From assembly GCA_900555225.1 (NCBI GenBank), contig USKL01000113.1, forward strand, positions 1 through 5,643: a stretch of DNA of 5,643 nucleotides, read 5' to 3'. A program made the position numbers and the translations under genes. This stretch comes from an uncultured Collinsella sp. (lineage in GTDB: Bacteria > Actinomycetota > Coriobacteriia > Coriobacteriales > Coriobacteriaceae). Shown in pieces: positions 1 to 4,719 of the stretch; within the stretch, counting starts at the first letter, position 1; each line of letters begins with the position of its first letter. Below the pieces are notes generated by a model, which saw only the letters and a program-made list of their open reading frames with translations, ran no database searches and was not told the origin of the DNA.

Positions 1-23
1 CCGCCGTTTTATGTCGCAGCTGT

Positions 24-470
24 TTACTCGGCAAGCTGCTTTAGCACATCACAGGCGATCTCGATGGCATCGTCGATGCAACCAGGGCAGCTGCGGAGCG
101 GACCCTTATCCGATCCGATGCCCTTGAGCGTGCCGCAGACGGTCGTCGTGTTCTTCTCGCCAAAACGCTTGGCGATTTCGCGCGACAGCTTGTAGGTCTG
201 GCCCTTGGTCTTGGGGTTTTCCATGCCGTCGCTCATCACAAAGCCCATGATGGCCACAGCGCCCGAGATGGCGCCGCAGGTTTCGGTCATGCCGCCCATG
301 CCGGCGCCAAAGCCCTCGGTGAGGGTAAAGGCGACCTGGGGGTCGAGTCCGACGGCAGGTGCGAGCGTGCAGGCGACGGCCTGTGCGCAGTTGAAGCCAC
401 GGGCGTGGTACTCGGCAGCCTGAGCCTGACAGGCGGTGATGTCGAGCTGGGCCGTATTGATTTGCTTCAT
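24..470 (-). CDS. C_GCAxxG_C_C family putative redox protein
   Basis: The 148-residue product looks like the C_GCAxxG_C_C family of small cysteine-rich, probably redox-active proteins. Their substrate and partners are not established. Visible family features are an Asn-Cys-Ala-Gln stretch at 27-30 (C28), a glycine-rich FGAGMGG at 54-60, the central TCGAISG at 64-70 (C65), C112 in VCG, a CPGC pair at 128-131 and C140. There is no signal peptide or membrane segment, so it is probably cytoplasmic. The frame stays open to an ATG at 542. I chose the ATG at 470 because it has a strong AAGGAGA ribosome binding site 5 bases upstream, and because the 24 extra residues would be encoded by an inverted repeat containing a rare ATA codon. 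It is divergent from the sulfhydrylase gene, and the cysteines would suit a thiol or sulfur role, but that link is only inference. Family call is firm; function is open. Confidence 0.85.
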   Translation of the reverse strand: MKQINTAQLDITACQAQAAEYHARGFNCAQAVACTLAPAVGLDPQVAFTLTEGFGAGMGGMTETCGAISGAVAIMGFVMSDGMENPKTKGQTYKLSREIAKRFGEKNTTTVCGTLKGIGSDKGPLRSCPGCIDDAIEIACDVLKQLAE

Positions 471-475
471 CGTTG

Positions 476-482
476 TCTCCTT
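476..482 (-). promoter_or_regulatory. Ribosome binding site deciding the start of the redox gene
   Basis: On the minus strand this reads AAGGAGA, 5 bases before the ATG at 470. It is a much better Shine-Dalgarno match than the short GAGG before the upstream in-frame ATG at 542, and supports the shorter protein. Confidence 0.7.
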
Positions 483-483
483 G

Positions 484-515
484 GTCACGGTGTACCCGCC
501 TATGGTACCCGTGAC
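484..515 (-). promoter_or_regulatory. Bulged 12-bp inverted repeat in the leader of the redox gene
   Basis: The arms 484-496 and 504-515 pair over 12 bp (GTCACGG/CCGTGAC outside, GTACC/GGTAC inside), with one unpaired T at 491 and a 7-base loop. In the minus-strand transcript the hairpin ends one base before the AAGGAGA ribosome binding site. It could be a dyad operator for a regulator or an RNA hairpin affecting translation. The sequence does not decide between these. If translation instead began at 542, the repeat would be coding. Confidence 0.5.
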
Positions 516-551
516 GGTGCGTGTAATCATCGAGAGCTTCATGGATGCCTC

Positions 552-557
552 ATTTTA
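552..557 (-). promoter_or_regulatory. Possible -10 element for the redox gene
   Basis: The minus strand reads TAAAAT, five of six matches to TATAAT. A TTGGGC at 572-577 is the nearest -35-like hexamer, but the spacing of 14 is short. Transcription from here would begin close to the ATG at 542, leaving no room for a leader there, which again favours the start at 470. The call is weak. Confidence 0.3.
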
Positions 558-700
558 TCTATCGAGCAAATGCCCAAGGCTTGAGATAAATACCCCTGAT
601 CAATTAGTCACATAACCTACCTTTGGGATGGGTTGAGAGGGGTGCGGGGTAGCGGTATCGTGAACCGAATAAAACTAAAACCCAGGCAAGGGAGCTAGAT

Positions 701-1984
701 ATGAGCAAGCAGACCATCGGTACGACGTGTGTTCAGGGCGGCTATCACCCGGGAGATGCCGAGCCGCGTCAGGTGCCCATCTACCAGTCCACCACGTGGA
801 AGTACGACACGTCCGAGCACATGGGCAAGCTTTTTGACCTGGAGGAGTCGGGCTACTTCTATAGCCGTCTGCAGAACCCCACGTGCGATCTGGTTGCCGC
901 CAAGATCTGCGAGATGGAGGGCGGCACTGCCGCGATGCTCACGAGCTCGGGCATGGCCGCGAATTTCCTTGCGATCTTTAACGTGGCCGGTGCCGGCGAT
1001 CACGTAGTCGCGAGCTCTGCCATCTATGGCGGCACGTACAACTTGCTCGCCCACACCATGGGCCGTATGGGGCTGACCTGCACGTTCGTTGCCCCCGACT
1101 GCACCGATGAGGAGTTGGAGGCAGCCTTCCAACCCAACACCAAGCTCGTCTTTGGCGAGACCATCGCCAACCCCGCCCTTGCCGTGCTCGATATTGAGCG
1201 CTTTGCCAAGGCCGCGCATGACCACGGCGTGCCGCTGATGGTCGACAACACCTTCCCGACGCCCGTGATGTGCCGCCCCTTTGAGTGGGGCGCCGACATC
1301 GTTACGCACTCCACCACCAAGTACATGGATGGACATGCTGCCTACCTGGGCGGCGTAATCGTCGACCACGGTCAGTTTGACTGGATGGCTCATGCGGACA
1401 AGTTCCCGGGTCTCACCACGCCCGACGAGAGCTACCACGGCGTGACGTATGCCGAGAAGTTCGGTCGCGAGGGCGCCTTCATTACCAAGGCAACCGCTCA
1501 GCTCATGCGTGACCTCGGCCCCATGCAGAACCCGCAGGCGGCCTTCTTCCTGAACAGCTCGCTCGAGAGCCTGCATGTGCGCATGCCGCGTCATTGCGAG
1601 AACGGCCTGGCCGTTGCCAAGTTCCTGCAGAGTCACCCCAAGGTACGCTTCGTGAGCTATCCGGGTTTGGAGGGCGACAAGTACTATGACCTGGCTCAGA
1701 AGTACATGCCCAACGGTACCTGCGGCGTTGTGAGCTTTGGCTTTAACGGTGGTCGCGCGGCGGCCGAGACCTTTATGAAGAGCCTCAAGCTCGCCCAGAT
1801 CGCCACACACGTGGCCGACGCCCGCACTTGCTGCCTGCATCCTGCTAACGCCACGCATCGCCAGATGAACGATGAGGAGCTCATCGCCTGTGGCATCTCC
1901 GCCGACATGGTGCGCCTGTCGTGCGGTCTCGAGGACACGGCCGATCTGATTGCCGACCTTGAGCAGGCGCTCGAGCAGTGCTAG
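701..1984 (+). CDS. metY: O-acetylhomoserine sulfhydrylase-type PLP enzyme (Cys/Met metabolism family)
   Basis: The 427-residue protein belongs to the Cys/Met metabolism PLP-dependent family and most resembles O-acetylhomoserine (thiol)-lyase, which makes homocysteine from O-acetylhomoserine and sulfide in the cytoplasm. Visible active-site features are YSR at 54-56 (phosphate contacts to the neighbouring subunit), SSGM at 82-85, Y109 for ring stacking, D182 in VDNTF, the Schiff-base lysine K207 in STTKYMDGH, and R406 in VRLSCGLE for the substrate carboxylate. The GGVIVDHGQFDW stretch (217-228) and the long segment after it are typical of the sulfhydrylase branch rather than cystathionine lyases. 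Length is normal. An AAGGGAG site lies 6 bases before the ATG. It is probably monocistronic, with a terminator 69 bases after the stop. A methionine gamma-lyase or a sulfhydrylase with relaxed specificity remains possible. The family is certain and the exact substrate likely. Confidence 0.9.
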   Translation: MSKQTIGTTCVQGGYHPGDAEPRQVPIYQSTTWKYDTSEHMGKLFDLEESGYFYSRLQNPTCDLVAAKICEMEGGTAAMLTSSGMAANFLAIFNVAGAGDHVVASSAIYGGTYNLLAHTMGRMGLTCTFVAPDCTDEELEAAFQPNTKLVFGETIANPALAVLDIERFAKAAHDHGVPLMVDNTFPTPVMCRPFEWGADIVTHSTTKYMDGHAAYLGGVIVDHGQFDWMAHADKFPGLTTPDESYHGVTYAEKFGREGAFITKATAQLMRDLGPMQNPQAAFFLNSSLESLHVRMPRHCENGLAVAKFLQSHPKVRFVSYPGLEGDKYYDLAQKYMPNGTCGVVSFGFNGGRAAAETFMKSLKLAQIATHVADARTCCLHPANATHRQMNDEELIACGISADMVRLSCGLEDTADLIADLEQALEQC

Positions 1985-2002
1985 GCTAGCGTTCGTGCAA
2001 GG

Positions 2003-2029
2003 CGCCGATGCTGGCAGAAAGCTTCGGTG
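2003..2029 (+). other. Hairpin upstream of the terminator
   Basis: Bases 2003-2012 and 2020-2029 pair over nine positions, with one G-U pair, one T-T mismatch and a 7-base loop. No T-run follows, so it is not a terminator on its own. It precedes the real terminator and may simply help stabilise the 3' end of the sulfhydrylase message. Confidence 0.35.
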
Positions 2030-2053
2030 ACCTTTCGTTCCGATTCCGTAGGC

Positions 2054-2101
2054 GGGACCCCAATTGCGGCTGTTTGCAGGCGATTGGGGCCCCGTTTTTT
2101 T
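2054..2101 (+). terminator. Rho-independent terminator after the sulfhydrylase gene
   Basis: The arms 2054-2067 and 2080-2093 form a GC-rich 14-position stem with a single A-C mismatch and one G-U pair around a 12-base loop. Seven T residues follow at 2095-2101. It should end transcription of the upstream gene. It also sits only 26 bases before the transporter start, leaving almost no room for a separate promoter downstream of it. Confidence 0.85.
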
Positions 2102-2127
2102 GCGTTGGGCCACTCGAAAGGATGGAT

Positions 2128-3432
2128 ATGGAGAAAACTGCAGAGCAGCTGCGCCGCGAGCACATTGCCCTAGAGGGCGACACCCATGGCAAGAACAAGT
2201 GGGCGATTCTGTTTACCGTGCTCATCATGACGTTTATGGTGTGTCTGGATTCGACCGTCGTGACCGTGGCGCTGCCCGTGATGCAAAAGGAGCTGGGCGT
2301 GGGCCTCGATCGCATTCAGCTGGTAAGTTCGGTGTATCTGCTTGCGACATGCGTGGCTATGTTGCCGTTTGGCCGTCTGGGCGACGTGCGCGGCAAGGTG
2401 AATGTGTTCCAGCTGGGCGTCATCGTCTTTTCGGTCGGTTCGCTGCTGTGCGGCCTTTCGTCCTCGCTCGAGGTTCTTATCCTGGCACGCATTGTTCAGG
2501 GCGTCGGTTGCGCGGCGGCCATGGCCAACAACATGGGTATCATCACCGAGTCGTTTCCGGCGCGCGAACGAGGCCGTGCCATGGGTATTCTCGCGACCTT
2601 CGTGGCCCTCGGCATGATGTGTGGCCCCGTGCTCGGTGGCATGCTGGTGGCAAGCTTTCCCTGGGAGAGTATCTTCCTCATCAACCTGCCTATTGGCGTA
2701 ATCTCGTTTATCGTGGGGCTCTACACGCTGCCGCATGTTAAGCCGGAGGCCGGCGAGCGCCCCATGTTCCTGATCGAGGCCGCTCGTTGCTGCTTTGCAA
2801 ATTCGGCCTTCACCATCAACCTTGCCTGCATGCTCATCGTGTTCGTTGGCATTGGCGCATCCGAGTTTATCCTGCCGTTCTATTTTCAGGACGCCCACGG
2901 CTTTGGTTCTGACATTTCCGGATTGCTCTTTTTGGCGCTGCCAATGGTGAATGCCTTTATCGGCCCGCTTTCGGGAACGGTTTCGGACCGTGTTGGCTGC
3001 GAGGGTCCCACGGCGGTCGGCCTGGGCGTGTATGTGTGCGGTCTCTTTGCAGTAAGCACGCTCGACGAGCACTCTTCTATCCCTGTGATCGTGTGCTGCG
3101 TCGCATTTATGTCGTGCGGTACGTCGATTTTCCAGAGCCCCAACAACTCGCTGTACATGGGCTCGGCTCCGCGCGAGGCACTTGGCTTTGCGGGTAGTCT
3201 GGGTAGCCTGGCGCGTTATGCGGGTATGGCACTCGGCATTACGGTGGCGTCGAATATCCTGTATGGACAGATGAGCGTGGCGATGGGCGAGGCCGTGACC
3301 AGTTTTGTTGCAGGACGTCCGGATGTGTTCCTGTTTGGTTTCCGTTCGGTGTTCTATGTGTTGATGGCTGTGGCCGCTGTGGGCTTTGCGCTTGCCATGG
3401 TGCGTTTGGTGAAGATGCGCGCCCGCCATTAG
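2128..3432 (+). CDS. DHA2-like major facilitator superfamily efflux transporter
   Basis: The 434-residue membrane protein is a proton-driven drug/metabolite exporter of the EmrB/QacA (DHA2) type; the substrate cannot be told. Motifs in order are LDSTVVTVALP at 40-50 (motif D1 in helix 1), GRLGDVRGK at 82-90 (motif A loop), ARIVQGVGCAA at 120-130 (motif B), GPVLGG at 166-171 (antiporter motif C) and WESIFLINLPIG at 179-190. About 12 helices are visible, six on each side of a 26-residue linker (201-226). Typical DHA2 proteins have 14, so the central pair appears to be missing. I chose the ATG at 2128 because AAAGGA (2117-2122) lies 5 bases before it. An in-frame ATG at 2122 would overlap that site, and one at 2008 would require translating through the terminator. 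It stands alone, with hairpins on both sides. Confidence 0.88.
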   Translation: MEKTAEQLRREHIALEGDTHGKNKWAILFTVLIMTFMVCLDSTVVTVALPVMQKELGVGLDRIQLVSSVYLLATCVAMLPFGRLGDVRGKVNVFQLGVIVFSVGSLLCGLSSSLEVLILARIVQGVGCAAAMANNMGIITESFPARERGRAMGILATFVALGMMCGPVLGGMLVASFPWESIFLINLPIGVISFIVGLYTLPHVKPEAGERPMFLIEAARCCFANSAFTINLACMLIVFVGIGASEFILPFYFQDAHGFGSDISGLLFLALPMVNAFIGPLSGTVSDRVGCEGPTAVGLGVYVCGLFAVSTLDEHSSIPVIVCCVAFMSCGTSIFQSPNNSLYMGSAPREALGFAGSLGSLARYAGMALGITVASNILYGQMSVAMGEAVTSFVAGRPDVFLFGFRSVFYVLMAVAAVGFALAMVRLVKMRARH

Positions 3433-3463
3433 CGTGTTGGGAGGCTGTCTGCCACGATTCGCG

Positions 3464-3510
3464 CCGTCCCAAAAAGACTGGTTTGTGGTGCGATGCGGCT
3501 TGTGGGACGG
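3464..3510 (+). repeat. Long-loop inverted repeat between the transporter and xpt
   Basis: CCGTCCCA at 3464-3471 pairs perfectly with TGGGACGG at 3503-3510 across a 31-base loop. No T-run follows, so it is not a classical terminator on the plus strand. Part of the left arm (TCCCAA, 3467-3472) is also complementary to TTGGGA at 3437-3442, giving a second, mutually exclusive hairpin. No better transporter terminator is visible in this 157-base gap. Confidence 0.45.
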
Positions 3511-3525
3511 GCGGGGGTCGGTCCG

Positions 3526-3534
3526 TGGTAGACT
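3526..3534 (+). promoter_or_regulatory. Possible extended -10 promoter of xpt
   Basis: TGGTAGACT fits an extended -10 (TGnTAnnnT). There is no convincing -35 hexamer, which is common for extended -10 promoters. It would start transcription near 3541 and give a leader of about 50 bases before the xpt ATG, too short for a purine riboswitch. Confidence 0.35.
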
Positions 3535-3589
3535 ATCGAACAACGTTTATTAATCGCGCGGTATCGTTGCCGCGAGAAGGGGTTGCGCC

Positions 3590-4168
3590 ATGCAGGAGCT
3601 TGAGGATCGTATTCGCCATGACGGCATCGTAAAGGCCGGTAACGTCCTTAAGGTTGATGCCTTCCTCAACCACCAATGCGACGTTGAGCTGTTCGACCAC
3701 ATGGGCGCCGAGTGGGCCCGACTGTTCGAGGGTGTCGAGATCAACAAGATCCTGACGATTGAGGCTTCGGGCATTGGCATGGCTTGCATCGCGGCTCAGC
3801 ATTTTGGCGGCGTGCCGGTGGTCTTTGCCAAGAAGGCGCAGTCCATCAACCTCGACGGCGAGCAGTATGCCACGACCATCTACTCCTTTACCAAGCAGAA
3901 GGAGTACCCGGTCATTGTGGGTAAGCGCTTCCTGTCCGAGGGCGACAAGGTCCTGATTATCGACGACTTCCTGGCCAACGGCTGCGCGCTTGAGGGCCTT
4001 ATCAAGATCTGCGAGGCTGCGGGCGCCGAAGTTGCCGGCATTGGCATCGCCGTTGAGAAGGGCTTCCAGGGCGGCGGCGATAAGCTCCGTAAGCGCGGCT
4101 TCCGCGTTGAGAGCCTGGCACGTATCGCCGATATGGACTGCGAGAACGGCGAGATCACCTTCGCCTAA
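3590..4168 (+). CDS. xpt: Xanthine phosphoribosyltransferase
   Basis: The 192-residue cytoplasmic enzyme salvages xanthine by coupling it to PRPP to form XMP, feeding guanine nucleotide synthesis. It aligns by eye along its whole length with the Bacillus subtilis Xpt pattern: KVDAFLNHQ at 21-29, [10 protein letters not shown] at 56-65, PVVFAKK at 76-82, YSFTKQ at 98-103, the PRPP-binding motif [11 protein letters not shown] at 121-131, [11 protein letters not shown] at 150-160 and RVESLARI at 172-179. Length matches the family (about 190). The start is supported by AGAAGGGG at 3575-3582, 7 bases before the ATG. Unlike the classic xpt-pbuX operon it is followed by a terminator, with no permease gene, and its leader shows no recognisable guanine riboswitch. 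Identification is firm. Confidence 0.95.
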   Translation: MQELEDRIRHDGIVKAGNVLKVDAFLNHQCDVELFDHMGAEWARLFEGVEINKILTIEASGIGMACIAAQHFGGVPVVFAKKAQSINLDGEQYATTIYSFTKQKEYPVIVGKRFLSEGDKVLIIDDFLANGCALEGLIKICEAAGAEVAGIGIAVEKGFQGGGDKLRKRGFRVESLARIADMDCENGEITFA

Positions 4169-4196
4169 GCGCGCAACACAAGCGATTGGTATGCGA

Positions 4197-4231
4197 TGTG
4201 ACAAAGGGACTGTCCCTTTGTCGCATTTTTT
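4197..4231 (+). terminator. Palindromic terminator after xpt (GGGACTGTCCC element)
   Basis: Bases 4197-4208 pair with 4214-4225 over 12 positions (one G-U) around the loop ACTGT. Six T residues follow at 4226-4231, so it has the form of an intrinsic terminator for xpt. The same sequence is a near-perfect palindrome centred on GGGACTGTCCC. It shares its half-site with the larger inverted repeat at 4642-4712, suggesting both belong to one dispersed repeat family. It ends 20 bases before the next start codon. Confidence 0.8.
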
Positions 4232-4237
4232 GTATGA

Positions 4238-4246
4238 GGGGAGGTG
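4238..4246 (+). promoter_or_regulatory. Ribosome binding site deciding the start of the release-factor-like gene
   Basis: GGGGAGGTG sits 7 bases (counted from its GAGG core) before the ATG at 4252. The frame is open up to a TTG at 4186, but that would mean translating the terminator, so 4252 is the start. Confidence 0.7.
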
Positions 4247-4251
4247 TTGAT

Positions 4252-4632
4252 ATGGATGAGAATAAGATGGGATGGCGCGAGTATGCGCGCTATGCCGAGA
4301 TGTCGGCCGAGGAGTTGGCGCGCGATTGCGAGGTGCAGGTGTTTCGCGCGACGGGTCCGGGCGGACAGGGCGTGAACACGACGGACTCGGCGGTACGCAT
4401 GAAACATATCCCTTCGGGGATTGTCGTGATGGCGCGCGAGAGCCGCAGTCAGTTCCAAAACCGTAGCAGCTGCCTACGTAAGCTGCGCGCTGAGCTTGAG
4501 CGTCGCGGGCGTCCGCCGCGCCGCCGCGTCAAGACCAAAGTGCCACAGCGATCGCGCCAGCGCAGGCTCAACGACAAACACTTCAACGCCATTAAAAAGG
4601 CCAACCGTCGCAAGCTGGGCGGGGAGGAATGA
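4252..4632 (+). CDS. Stand-alone GGQ release-factor-domain protein (ArfB/YaeJ-like peptidyl-tRNA hydrolase)
   Basis: The 126-residue product is a class I release-factor catalytic domain without codon-recognition domains. The signature [17 protein letters not shown] spans 32-48, with the catalytic GGQ at 37-39, followed by RSQFQNRS (65-72), another conserved stretch. The C-terminal third (about 85-122) is strongly basic ([16 protein letters not shown] at 90-105), resembling the tail by which ArfB/YaeJ enters the empty mRNA channel of stalled ribosomes. The expected role is hydrolysis of peptidyl-tRNA on ribosomes that cannot terminate normally. The N-terminal 30 residues ([18 protein letters not shown]) are unlike the very start of typical ArfB, so it may be a separate subfamily. 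It lies between two related palindromes, 83 bases after xpt, and converges with the lipid kinase gene. Domain call is firm; rescue role is inferred from the family. Confidence 0.85.
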   Translation: MDENKMGWREYARYAEMSAEELARDCEVQVFRATGPGGQGVNTTDSAVRMKHIPSGIVVMARESRSQFQNRSSCLRKLRAELERRGRPPRRRVKTKVPQRSRQRRLNDKHFNAIKKANRRKLGGEE

Positions 4633-4641
4633 TCTTATCAA

Positions 4642-4712
4642 TAAGTTGCGGTGAAATAGGGACTGTTTTGCGGCTTTAGATGCATAAACAGTCCCTATTT
4701 CACCGCAACTTA
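4642..4712. repeat. Perfect 27-bp inverted repeat between convergent genes
   Basis: The arms 4642-4668 and 4686-4712 are exact reverse complements over 27 bases, around a 17-base loop (4669-4685). They start 9 bases after the release-factor-like stop codon and end 7 bases before the lipid kinase stop codon, so the element fills the gap. No T-run follows on either strand, so it is not a textbook terminator, although the hairpin would form in transcripts from both directions. Each arm contains GTGAAATAGGGACTGT, closely matching the palindrome at 4197-4231. No flanking target duplication is visible. Confidence 0.85.
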
Positions 4713-4719
4713 GGTGGGG

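Noticed and set aside
695..2113. Long minus-strand open frame (472 codons) opposite the sulfhydrylase gene
   Set aside because: It is an antisense shadow of a clear PLP enzyme gene in GC-rich DNA. Its translation shows no recognisable motif and it also crosses the terminator.
2008..2127. N-terminal extension of the transporter from the ATG at 2008
   Set aside because: It would be encoded by the terminator stem and T-run. The ATG at 2128 has a well-spaced AAAGGA and gives a normal MFS N-terminus.
2170..3543. Long minus-strand open frame (457 codons) opposite the transporter
   Set aside because: The translation is rich in His, Arg and Gln with no domain-like pattern, and the plus strand encodes an unmistakable MFS protein.
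4186..4251. TTG-initiated extension of the release-factor-like protein
   Set aside because: It runs through the palindromic terminator, and a strong GGGGAGGTG site precedes the ATG at 4252.
701..4632. The plus-strand genes as one operon or a new linked system
   Set aside because: Terminators and gaps of 83 to 157 bases separate them, and their functions (sulfur amino acids, efflux, purine salvage, ribosome rescue) do not form one pathway.
4642..4712. CRISPR repeat or tRNA-like reading of the inverted repeat
   Set aside because: There is only one copy with no spacer series and no cloverleaf, only a simple hairpin.
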